Assembly: GCF_040054535.1 (NCBI RefSeq)
Contig: NC_090787.1
Coordinates: forward strand, 15,943,501 to 16,007,500
DNA from: Antennarius striatus
Lineage: Eukaryota > Chordata > Actinopteri > Lophiiformes > Antennariidae
DNA length: 64,000 nt
Reading direction: 5' to 3'
Part shown: one piece after another, positions 26,184-43,249 of the stretch
Numbering within the stretch: position 1 is the stretch's first letter
Layout of the letters: every line of letters begins with the position of its first letter
Translations under genes and position numbers: made by a program
Notes under the pieces: generated by a model
The model's input: the letters and a program-made list of their open reading frames with translations, nothing else
What the model was told of the DNA's origin: nothing
Databases searched by the model: none

Positions 26184-27786
26184 GTGAGTTTGCGGCTTCA
26201 TTCCCGACGTCTGACGACAGAGATAGCGAATTTAAAACGGTGTTCCAGTCCTGACAGCACAACAACAGGTCGATGGCTGCCACGTATGTACGGAGCTAAC
26301 CTGCTGGCGTTGTCTTTAAAGTCTTTTGTTATCGGTAACACCTACAATTTGTGGAGCACTGTCGTGTTTGACGCCATGTTCTGACAGTATAGAAAGATGG
26401 TGTTCGCACATAACTAAGGATTGATCAGAAAACGTTAGCAGGCTAATGCTAACTGTCAAAACACTAGCATTATGAAGTCGTGGGAGCGTTTTGCCGGGCT
26501 AACAGATGTTGTCATCGTTCCTCCCTCATGGGTGGGGTCCAGACACCTAACAGTCAACTAAGTTCAATATTTGACAGCTGATCATCAGTTTGAGTTAATC
26601 TTCATTTGACATCGGTTGCCTCCATCAGTAGTGGTAATTCCACTGGTGCTACTGCATACATGTGAGCCCCATGTTTGTCTCGGTCCACGCTGCATCAGGT
26701 GAAATCAGGGTTTTAACATAAACATCTGGTGATCACCTGCCTTTGAACTGAAGCCACTTCATTCAGTAGGTATAAGCTGGTAAGGATTCAGTGGGGTTAT
26801 CCGGACCTGCAGTGGCCACCACCAGCTCCTTTCACCAAAGTGTGTGAAAATTTAGTACAGATTTTATTTTATTTACACTTTTTTTTTGTTCATCAGGAAG
26901 GTTCCAGATATACTGGGTCTCTTCTTGTGGGGGAATTCTGGTCAAACTGGCAGCATTGCTAAGAGATGTTAATGATGAAAGAAGAGAACCAAACAGGCTA
27001 TGACAAATATTACACTGTCTGACAGCTCGGAGTTATACTGTACTGTATGACACATGTTTCCATCAGACCAGTATATTTGTATAAGATATTTGAACATATT
27101 CAGAGAAGGGAGTTCATCTGAGGAGATTATATGCTGCTGCGAATTCCAAACCCAGTGAGTACAGAAGGAAACGTTTTCCCAAACACAGTGTGCAGCCTGG
27201 AGGTTTGTTAAAGAAGCTGACGGGCGGATGTGGTTCCATAGTTGTAGGATACTAAAATTTAACTATACCTTGCTCATAAAGGGCAACAGAGGTTCTTCTA
27301 CTCTGGCGTAGAGCGGGCTAGCCTAAAGACCCATACAAGGTGCAATATGCATGCATCAGCCATTTGTGCACCACAAGCCAGTTTCTCTAGTACTGTGTGT
27401 TTGAGTTATGCATGCAAATCAGATTATCAAAAGGTAATTCAATATAAATAAGCTTTGCACAATTTTTTTTTGTCTGTGGTGACTCAGGGACTACTGAACT
27501 TTAGCTTTTAAAAGTAATCAATAAGTTTTAAATGTGATATAAATTAAGTTAAAGTTATACTACTCTTCATATTTTTCTGTGTTTACAGCTGATCCTTTTT
27601 GTGGATAAGTACTAATTGCTCTATAAGTACTTAAACAACCTGCTGTAGTATCACAGCTTGTGACTGAGCTAAAACGCGGCTAACTAGTTGAACATTGTAG
27701 ATAATATTTAATAAGATTAACATACTTTGCTTTTTGTTTCCTGTTCTCGCAGTGTGTGTGTCGTGTGACTCAGCTCTTGTGCAGAC

Positions 27787-28842
27787 ATGGAGAAGCCCTG
27801 GCGGCTGTGGGGGGCAATGGAACGCTGTGCGCTGACTCTGGTCTCCTGGTCCTGGGGTGCCTGCCGAGTTTCTCTTTTAGCCCTCATCCTCACCTTTCAT
27901 CTATACGGAGGATTCTTTCTTCTCGCTCTCATCCTTGCCTCTGTGGCAGGCATACTCTACAAATTTCAAGATGTGCTCCTCTACTTCCCTGACCAGCCTT
28001 CTTCCTCTCGCCTGTACGTTCCCATGCCAACAGGGATCCCACATGAGAATGTGTACATTCGCACAAAGGATGGTGTGAAGCTTAACCTCATCCTGCTTCG
28101 CTACACAGGAGGGGACATGCCTACCAGCGTGGCCCCCGGAAATCAAAGTAACCCTGCTTCTTCTGCCCCTCCTACCATCCTATATTTTCATGGTAATGCA
28201 GGTAATATTGGACACAGAGTGCCAAACGCCCTCCTGATGCTGGTCAATCTGAAAGCCAACGTGGTGCTGGTGGACTACCGTGGCTATGGAAAGAGTGAGG
28301 GTGAGCCCAGTGAGGATGGGCTGTACCTGGATGCCGAGGCCACCCTGGACTACGTCATGACACGTCCTGACCTGGATAAGACAAAGGTTGTACTATTTGG
28401 TCGCTCACTCGGGGGGGCTGTGGCTGTGCGCTTGGCATCAGTGAACCCGCACCGTGTAGCAGCCATTATTGTTGAAAACACCTTCCTCAGCATCCCCCAC
28501 ATGGCAGCGACTCTCTTCTCCTTCATGCCAATGCGTCTGCTGCCCCTGTGGTGCTACAGGAATCAGTTCCTCTCCTATCGGCAGGTGGCGCTGTGCCGCA
28601 TGCCCTCACTATTCGTGTCCGGTCTTTCGGACCAGCTCATCCCACCAGTCATGATGAAACAACTGTACGAGTTGTCTCCTGCCCGGACTAAACGGCTGGC
28701 TATCTTTCCAGAGGGAACGCACAACGACACGTGGCAGTGTCAGGGTTACTTCGCCGCTTTGGAGCAGTTCATGAAGGACCTGCTGAAGAACCACGCCCAC
28801 GAGGAGAGCGCTCAGCCTTCAGCTAGCGTCACCATTATCTGA
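27787..28842 (+). CDS. ABHD13: ABHD13, membrane-anchored alpha/beta hydrolase
   Basis: A complete 351-residue protein in one exon. It is a predicted single-pass type II membrane serine hydrolase of the BEM46-like alpha/beta hydrolase group; its substrate is not established. A hydrophobic anchor spans about residues 24-58. The fold is marked by the oxyanion motif [10 protein letters not shown] (about 134-143), YRGYGKSEG (164-172) and the nucleophile elbow GRSLGG with Ser207. The expected triad is completed by Asp282 (LSDQLIPP) and His312 (GTHNDT), followed by an N-glycosylation sequon at Asn313. The C-terminus ASVTII matches the family. It is about 14 residues longer than the human protein because of a loop near 109-128 rich in Gly, Pro, Ser and Asn. 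The start at 27787 gives the family N-terminus MEKPW and lies 34 nt after the exon 2 acceptor. Confidence 0.97.
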   Translation: MEKPWRLWGAMERCALTLVSWSWGACRVSLLALILTFHLYGGFFLLALILASVAGILYKFQDVLLYFPDQPSSSRLYVPMPTGIPHENVYIRTKDGVKLNLILLRYTGGDMPTSVAPGNQSNPASSAPPTILYFHGNAGNIGHRVPNALLMLVNLKANVVLVDYRGYGKSEGEPSEDGLYLDAEATLDYVMTRPDLDKTKVVLFGRSLGGAVAVRLASVNPHRVAAIIVENTFLSIPHMAATLFSFMPMRLLPLWCYRNQFLSYRQVALCRMPSLFVSGLSDQLIPPVMMKQLYELSPARTKRLAIFPEGTHNDTWQCQGYFAALEQFMKDLLKNHAHEESAQPSASVTII

Positions 28843-29101
28843 AAAAGAGTATGCTGGGATTGGATGCAATTTGTAGGCTGAACAAATTGGGAAAAAACAC
28901 CACAGAAATTGATTGGGTTGAATTATTTGATTTTTGAAAATAAATGTATCGTTATGATATTTTGTCTGGGGTTTTACCCCAGTGTTTTCCCTTTTCTGTA
29001 AATCTGACATAGATTATTTCACTTTTGCAGTGTTTGAAGAGAGGATAAGGATGCCCTTGTGTTTTCTTTTTTTTATGTCTTATGTTGCAGCGATGAATAA
29101 A
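28843..29101 (+). terminator. ABHD13: ABHD13 3' UTR with polyadenylation signals
   Basis: AATAAA hexamers follow the stop codon at 28939-28944 and 29096-29101, with a further one at 29331-29336. The second, followed by T-rich sequence, is a plausible main site; usage cannot be decided from sequence. Confidence 0.6.
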
Positions 29102-29339
29102 TGTGATTCTGATCTTTTATACGAATGAAGCCAGGGCTTTCATGCTCACATGAAAATCAAAATCACAAAGAATGAATTCTCATCAATGAATTGAAGGTTT
29201 GTCTATTGTAACGACCATATGAGAATCAACGTTGTTGCAGTGGAAACTTTAAAATCAGACATGTGATTTACAAAGTCAGATCTTGACAGCATGTAGGCCT
29301 AAACTGTACATATATATTTTAGTTTTTGTTAATAAATGC

Positions 29340-31620
29340 ATGTTTTTGTTCAGATTTACACAGATTTGTTTCTCTCCCCTCTTGAGTAACATTTAGAGCT
29401 CTTGCAGCAGCTTTCCTTGACATGACTTCATACTGATCAATATTCCATTAAGAACATCTGACACAGTATCACTGTAAATTGTGGTGCTGAATTCTCACAT
29501 CCAGCCAGAAAACGTGTTTGCTGAGACGAAACAGGACGTTCACATTTCTGTTTTGTTCTGACTAAGGATACATTATCAAGAAATCATTTTCAAACTGCTC
29601 CTGTTTCAGTTTGATTGGGAGATGCACACGATAATCCTCAATTTTAAATGGGCTGTGTGCTTGTTATCAAAGGGTGGCTTCAGATTTCATCTTGGTGCAA
29701 CACCACAATAATGTGAAAGAATAATGTCCATTGTTATCTAGGAGGTTAAATTAAATTAAAGTCCCTGCAATAAAAAAATAAGTCATCAAGTGTTGAGCTG
29801 AAGCCAACAGATTTGTGAGAAAAACAAATAGATATTTCCCAGCACTGAGTATCACGTTCCTTTTTGTTACTCATCCTGCAACAAGAAAGGTCCGGCCCAT
29901 TCCTGGAGACATTTGGTGTGAAAATGACTCTGAATGTTATCCATTGTACGTTCCAGTAAGCTAAAGACTGGATTCTCTTAATACAGTGTTTGCACTAGGT
30001 AAATATCTCAGTGACAGTACAGACAAGAAGAATGGTTTCATTAATGACCCAGTTTACATCTATATGGACGTGTGTCGTATGAAGATAGTCTCAAAAAAAT
30101 ACCTTATAATAACCAAAAATAAGTAATCTAATGTGATATTTTGAGCTATCACCACCCACCACATAATTGATTATTTTACCATCCTACTTTTTTTTGTCCA
30201 GCCCTTTGCTTGCCTCGTAAAATGCCTTTAGTCAGCTGGGGGGGCTTTTCAGGATCTAATCAACCTTTCCTGCAAGTCTTCCAGACGCAGATGACACTCT
30301 TATCTGCTCTTGCTTTCCAAATTCAGCCTGCTGCACTGCAGTGGTGTCAAAGCCATTAGAGTACACACGTCCTCAGCCATACTAAAACTGTCTGAAACAG
30401 TGGTCGGCAAAATTTAACAAACATCTGAAGACAAAATTTGTTCATGTTAATGTTAGAATTAAAAAGTATATATATCTAAAGGCTACTATGAATGTAAAGA
30501 TTTGCTTTATAAGAAATGTATGGATATTTTTTCTCCCTGTGTTTGTTTTTTTTTCTGTCACTTTTCCAGACACATCGCAATGATATCAGTTCCATCATCT
30601 TCACTTGATGGAAGTGGTTTAATTAATTGTATTCTATGTTAGTAGAACCCTTTGAGTCCATACTCTCATTTAGCTCAATTCACTTCATTGAGCACCTGTC
30701 GGTTCTTAGTTGTTGTTTTTTTTTAACCTTTTATTACACTGTGTCATCTCTTCATTCAAGAACAGATCCAGGAACTCACAATTCGCTTGATTTGCTGCTT
30801 CGGTGGCTGATCTTAAGTAAGATGAACCACTAGAATGTCGGCTTTTTATTCTGTCACCGTCCAACTTCGCTGCTGAAGAAGGCAGGCGGAATCTAACGGA
30901 ATGTTCATTTTTCTTTTCTATAAAGAAATTGATTTACCAGGTATTGTTCAAATGCACTGTATAATGTTTTATATGTTCACATGATTGCGCATAGAATGGG
31001 CTGAATGATGTGAAAGTGTCGGCATGATTGAAATTGGCTTTTTTTTTGCATTCTGGCATGTGATTACAATGAGTCAAGTTTCTGGAATGAACCTGCACAG
31101 TGTTGACATTAATTGTGTACATCTACCACTGCTTGAAGAGTAATCTGGATATCTGAACACTCAGACAGTTGAATGATTCGTATCTGTCTTTAGTATGATC
31201 AGTTTCAGGCATTTTCCATTTCTAATGTTTCTTTTCTAACAGTGGACTTCTTTTGTAAGGACACATTTTCACTTCCTATTTTCTGTACTGTAACATGCAA
31301 TAAATTGATACATTAATCTTTCTCATCCTGTCCTGTTTTAGTTATCAACTTTTTTAATTCTACACTTCCAAATATGTGTGTAAATATGGTATATGTATGC
31401 ATTGCCTCAGTTCCCTCTTTATTTTATAATATATTAATTGTTGTCAGAGTTAATGTCCTTACTGACACCTCTCCTCTTTTCACACCACAATGCTCTGACA
31501 CTTCTTCCTGTTTCTGCTCTGAAAAAAAAAACCATGCAGGTTATTTATTAGAATGTGAATATTTTATAGTTTTCAAGGAACCCAGACAGGAAGCTGTAAC
31601 TGTTATTAGCTGAGCGGAAC
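29340..31620. other. Spacer between ABHD13 and TNFSF13B
   Basis: AT-rich noncoding DNA without a recognisable gene, RNA gene or transposon boundary. Confidence 0.5.
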
Positions 31621-31625
31621 AATAA

Positions 31626-31725
31626 AGAGGAAGCAAGACTGTCCTTTTTTTCTACTTTATGCACTGCGTCATCCCTCAGAGTATGCTGGAACTTTTTAAA
31701 GTACGAAAGAGAAAGTTAAGGAAGT
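31626..31725 (+). promoter_or_regulatory. TNFSF13B: Candidate ETS/IRF sites upstream of TNFSF13B
   Basis: AGAGGAAGC (31626-31634) is a PU.1-like ETS core. GAAAGAGAAAG (31705-31715) matches an ISRE/IRF half-site pair and is followed at once by AAGGAAGT, another ETS core. These lie 165-265 bp before the start codon of a cytokine gene expressed in myeloid cells, where PU.1 and IRF control is plausible. This is motif reading only. Confidence 0.3.
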
Positions 31726-31889
31726 CAGTGGAGACTGTCGAGAGGAACGATGGTAAAACTGGGGTCTCCAGGGAATATACGGATGAGAAAAACTGATATC
31801 CATCAGTCTGAACATACATCTAGAGCATAGATCAGGTGGGGGACCCATCATGCTGCCAGTTTGAGCTCTTTGGAGCTTGCGTGGGACCC

Positions 31890-33655
31890 ATGATGGTAGT
31901 TTTGGAAAGCGTGGAGCATGGGGCTGGACAAGGAGCTGGTGAAGGGAGGTTGTCCTGGCCTGTTTTCCTGCTGACCTTAGCTGCTGTCACCTCCTCCTCT
32001 CTTTCAGCGTTGTCCCTGTACCAACTGGTAGCTCTCAGAGCTGAGGTAAACACACTTAAATCAGAAGTCTGTCGCCGGAGAGAAGAAGGACAAGCAGTCA
32101 AGCATGGAGACCAGGTACTGAACAAAACATACCAGAATTTGACCAGCAGGTGTGTATTCATCAAGGAGTTTAATGTGTGTGTTCAGACTGAGAATATCTG
32201 CAGCAGGAGGAGCAGCCAAGAACCGCTGCATCAGCCCACGTTTCGACAAGTTCTCCCCCTGACAAGGAGGAGAAGACAAGTCTCATCAGATGCATCAGGT
32301 AAGACGTGACAGGCTTACCGCTAATGCACGAGATGCAGCTATTAGTTCTTAGTGTCTGCTTGCAGTCCAACTCTCAGTTGACAAATCAATCCAGTTGTAG
32401 AAAGACTGGGTCATGTCCATTAAGTCTATGATAGGTTATGCTGTTAGATGTTTCATACCATCTCAAGTCAGGGTTTCTAAATAGAGCTTAAAATCACAAA
32501 ACTGATTCACAAAATGAAAACTATGATGCTTTTCATTGAGGCTACCATCTATTAGTCATCGCTGGTGAATGTTGCTGCCACCAGCTCAAAGTAGACAGCG
32601 TGTTTACACCATTTCAGCCAAATTTCTGAGGTAACAGAAACAAAACGAAAGACAGCCCTCCAAATTTTTATTTCCTGATTGTATGAGAATGTGACCAATT
32701 TAAACATGTCTAAATTTCTCTCGTGTTGTCACAGTTTCTCAACCGTGTCTGCAGATGCTGGCAAACAGTAGCAGGAAACCCTTCAGGAAAGGTACACTAT
32801 GTCTGGCTCGGGTTATTTTTTCTTTGTGTGCTAGTTTCTGTCGCTGCTTTGAAGTGTTTTCTAATACTTTCTGACTCTTGAATCAGAACTGCCCTCAGGG
32901 CCGCACACAGGCATCCCCTGGCAGTCTGGGTTGAAGAGTGGTTCTGCCCTAGAGGTGGATGGAGACAGCATGCTGGTCCGAGAGGAGGGCTTCTACTTCG
33001 TCTACAGCCAGGTTGGTCTGTTTGTCATTTCACAGTCTGTCCACAGGGGGGCAGTGTTCGTTTATTTACTGATCACCAGAATTTACATTCTTACATGCAA
33101 GGTGTCTTCAGACTTTAAAAAAATTAAAGGATGAAGATGTTTAACAGTCCTCCAGGAAAGGAAAAATCAAGAGGATTGTGTTTAGAGGCCACTTGACTGA
33201 TTTCAGCTCAAAGCCCTGTCATATACAGTATATACCTCCTTGATCTGACCCAGTATATCTGGTGTGCTCAGGTCTACTACAGGGACAGCACCTTCGCAAT
33301 GGGTCATGTGGTGATACGGAGGAAGAGGAACGTGGTGGGAGATGAGGCTCCGGATGTGACTCTCTTCCGCTGCATCCAAAATATGAACCCCGTCTACCCG
33401 TATAACACTTGCTACACAGGAGGTGAACCTGTCATCAATCTGTCTGGCTATGTCAACCTTTATGTCACGGCAGCTGTCACGAAAGGTCAGACAATGTATT
33501 TTCCTGTTCATTCATGTGTGTGTGTGTGTTTCATTACTTTAGGCGTTGTGAAGCTGGAAGTGGGGGATCACCTGGAGCTGCTGATCCCTCGTTCTGCAGC
33601 CAACGTGTCCTTGGATGGAGACTGCACCTTCCTGGGTGCCATCAAACTGGCTTAA
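31890..33655 (+). CDS. TNFSF13B: TNFSF13B (BAFF), B-cell activating TNF-family cytokine
   Basis: Spliced CDS: 31890-32298, 32735-32791, 32887-33011, 33272-33422 and 33543-33655, with GT-AG junctions and compatible phases, giving 284 residues. BAFF is a type II membrane TNF ligand released by furin to support B cells. A short cytoplasmic tail precedes a membrane segment (about 22-46, LSWPVFLLTL...). The stalk ends in a furin site, TRRRRQ (125-130). The TNF homology domain carries GFYFVYSQV, GHVVIRRKRN, the paired cysteines of LFRCIQN and NTCYTG, and ends FLGAIKLA. Asn in NVSLDG is a sequon. Adjacent in-frame ATGs at 31890 and 31893 are both possible starts; an upstream in-frame ATG at 31836 would add 18 residues. 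Exon 1 may hide a tiny intron (32150-32203). The 57-nt exon 2 matches the one skipped in mammalian delta-BAFF. Confidence 0.95.
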
Positions 33656-34003
33656 AGGGTGTGACGACATTCTGAACCTGAGGGATGTTTCTGTGGGATT
33701 AATTGAAGCACAGATCTGATGACCTTGTCTGACTTTGGGTGTTGTGAGAACCATATTTGAAGGCAACCAGAGGGGACGTGAGCAGCAGAAGCCAGAAGTC
33801 TTTGAATATAGGAATAACACCTCCCTGCTACAGCTGTTATTCCCTTCTACCGGTGCACTGAGACAAAATCTGCTACCAACCGTATGAATCAACAACCCTT
33901 CCTTGAGCATTATTACACCACTGAAACAGCGCTTCGCTTATGCTTATTTTTTTAGATATCTGAATGGCTGATTTGTCATCTGGACACTATCATTTGAAAT
34001 AAA
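33656..34003 (+). terminator. TNFSF13B: TNFSF13B 3' UTR and polyadenylation signal
   Basis: The stop codon ends at 33655. The first AATAAA downstream is at 33998-34003, giving a 3' UTR of about 350-370 nt. No other functional element was recognised. Confidence 0.65.
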
Positions 34004-34483
34004 TTGACCTCTATATGTAGAACTGTTTGAACGTCCAAATGTAATACAGTGGCAGAAAAGAAATGATATCACCTGAGTGATTGCTATTCCCTGGTTGACC
34101 GGAACAAGGAAATATTCCCATGAGGCAGATCATCCCGTCACGCAGCACAGATCGAGCTGAGGCTGAACAGCAACTCAGGCAATCAGGAGAAAGTGTCTAT
34201 TTTTAGACTGAAGCAAAATTGTGTAAGTAGATGAAGTCAGAGGAGCGCCGCTCAGTGAATTTGTAATGCCTGATGAGGACCCAAGAGGAGACCTGAAATG
34301 TCCTCAGTGTGGGATTTTACGTCAGGCTAGAGGCAGAGGCAGCGTTACGCCGCTATCAATAAAATATTAATCTTATTTGTTGATCTCAGGAGTGTAGACA
34401 GTCCTCAACATACCAAGTAAAGGGCAGGGTGCTGCCTGATACCAACAGCTGATACTGGAATGGTTATAGTACATTTATTTATA

Positions 34484-35065
34484 CTTCCCCTAGCAAAAAG
34501 TATGGAATCACCAGTCTTGGATGAACACTCACTCCGACATTTTACTATGTAGAACAAACTAAAGAACATGAAAAAATAATGAATTTTTTACAAAAGTGCA
34601 ACTCTTTGGCATTCAGAAACAATAAAAGAAATGAAGAAAAAACATTGTGTTGGAGCCATGATTCTTGCCAGTCCACTTGGTCCAGCAGCCCTCCAAGGTG
34701 TGATAACTGCACTGTTTTTCACTGCTGACTGATGAGCAGATGTAATCTGAGGTAGGTGCCAAATTAAGGAAAGGAAACTGACTGGGTGTGTCCTAATTTT
34801 CTACTCAAAATGGAGTGATTCCATATTTTTTTCCTCAGAAGTGAGTGATTCCATATTTATTTCACTGCACTTGCTCTATAAAAGTAACATTTACTGACCA
34901 CCACAATGTTTTTTTCTTCATTTATTTTAGTGTTTCTGAATGCCAAGGAGTTGCACTTTTGAAAATAATCATTACTTTTTCATGCTTTTTATTTGTTCTA
35001 CATAATAAAATGTTAGAGTGAGTGCTCGTCCAAGACTGGTGATTCCATACATTTGCTAGGGGTAG
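34484..35065. mobile_element. Nonautonomous DNA transposon with about 170-bp terminal inverted repeats
   Basis: The left arm (34484-34653) begins CTTCCCCTAGC and contains tatggaatcaccagtcttgg; the right arm (about 34898-35065) is its diverged reverse complement, ending GCTAGGGGTAG. The arms agree over most of their length, including gtgcaactcyttggcattca and acattgtg. The roughly 240-bp centre encodes no transposase and holds two copies of gagtgattccatattt. A TA precedes the left end and TG follows the right, so a decayed TA target duplication of Tc1/mariner type is possible but not proven. Confidence 0.8.
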
Positions 35066-35395
35066 TGATAATTTGAAAACAGGAGAATGATTTTTTCTCA
35101 TTATACAAAGCTTTCAAATTGTAGAATTGTAAAATAATTCCATTAAGGAAAAAGCATGGCAGAGGGATTTGGAGCAAAATGGTCAAAGGACATCCTTGGC
35201 AAACATTAGTATGGATATGAAACGGAAATCCTTTAAAGCTGAACCGCATGAAATCCATATAAAATATTTTATAGAAAGATTTTTGTCTGTTTAAAACATA
35301 GAAATCTCAGAGTCTCTCAATATCACAAGATCTCCACTAAACTGACAATATTCTAAAGGGTTTGGTGTTCTCCCACGTACTGTACCTGCAACACG

Positions 35396-35512
<117 letters not shown>

Positions 35513-36078
35513 GCCCTCTGTCAGTAAGGGTGAAGAGTTAGACAAAGCTCACTGGGTGGTCATTTGGCCACCAGGGTTTTTGCCCTCACGGCTCCATCCG
35601 ACAGGCAGAAAGACCAAAATGAGGATGGAAGAAATCCTAAAATAGAAAGCTGAAAAAAACAAATATTTAAAGTAGAATTAGTGGATGGCAGTCATTAACT
35701 TGTGAAGGAGAGAGAAGCTCTGTGACTAACGCTGATACAGAAAGCAGACCCACAACGCTACAACCACAGAATAGTTTTAAGAGTATTTGGTAAACAGAGA
35801 AAGGGACTGTACAAACACTACCGGAGAAAGGAAAAAGAAAGTGGGGGGAGGGCATCAGGAGAGAAGAGAGGAACAGAGACCTCTCCTTTAAATGTGTCAA
35901 GCGTGATGCATCCCCTCCCTCTGGACCAGAGATGTCTTTGTGTGGTGCCATGGTGACGGCTGGCGTGTTGGCGGAAGCTGATGTCATTGTGGGCTCGGCT
36001 CTCAAAAGAAAAACCAGCATCTGACCTGGGAATCAGGAAATGAGACCTGCTGAGTACACATGCTGGCACTGTGTGTAG

Positions 36079-39459
<3,381 letters not shown>

Positions 39460-39536
<77 letters not shown>
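39460..39536. repeat. (GT)n microsatellite
   Basis: Uninterrupted GT tract of about 77 bp. Confidence 0.98.
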
Positions 39537-39540
<4 letters not shown>

Positions 39541-39631
39541 CCTGTGAATAATAACTGTTAGGAGAGGTATAAAAAATTACAGTAATTTCATGTACACCAA
39601 GGACCGGCCATTTCAGTGTTTCTTTCAACAG

Positions 39632-42830
<3,199 letters not shown>

Positions 42831-42872
42831 GCATCTCATCCTGCACCTGGTCGCAGGTGCAGGATGAGATGC
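42831..42872. other. Perfect 19-bp hairpin with GTCG loop
   Basis: The arm gcatctcatcctgcacctg (42831-42849), the loop gtcg and the exact reverse complement (42854-42872) form a mismatch-free inverted repeat. Each arm includes the E-box CACCTG/CAGGTG. No T-run follows, so it is not a terminator, and no mature small RNA can be recognised from sequence. Confidence 0.9.
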
Positions 42873-43162
42873 TCTATATGAGGAGATGATGATTGTCTTA
42901 AGATGCTGGAATCTCCAAAGAGAAGCTAAAAAAATGTGCACTTGGGGAGAAAGTGCCTCATAAATGAATAAAGCTGGTGGTTCAGACAGGGTGATTGTGT
43001 AGGTCTTTGTTTGATTTGTCTCACAGTGATCAGATTTTCCTCCCCCTTTTACCAAGGTCAATGCTGCACGCTGTTGTGATGATGGTGGTCATTAACTGGT
43101 TATCACCTCAAACCACACCATGGGGCCAAGACATTTGTGTGTGTTAGTATGTCAAGGAGTTT

Positions 43163-43192
43163 CACACACACACATACACACACACAGACACA

Positions 43193-43248
<56 letters not shown>
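43163..43248. repeat. (CA)n microsatellite with CATA interruptions
   Basis: CA tract of about 86 bp with CATA and CAGA interruptions in its left half. Confidence 0.97.

Positions 43249-43249
<1 letters not shown>

Noticed and set aside
26184..26384. 66-codon frame starting at the ABHD13 intron donor
   Set aside because: It begins with the GTG of the splice donor and has no homology; it lies in the intron.
35667..36020. 117-codon minus-strand frame
   Set aside because: Unrecognisable composition next to a CA tract; no supporting context.
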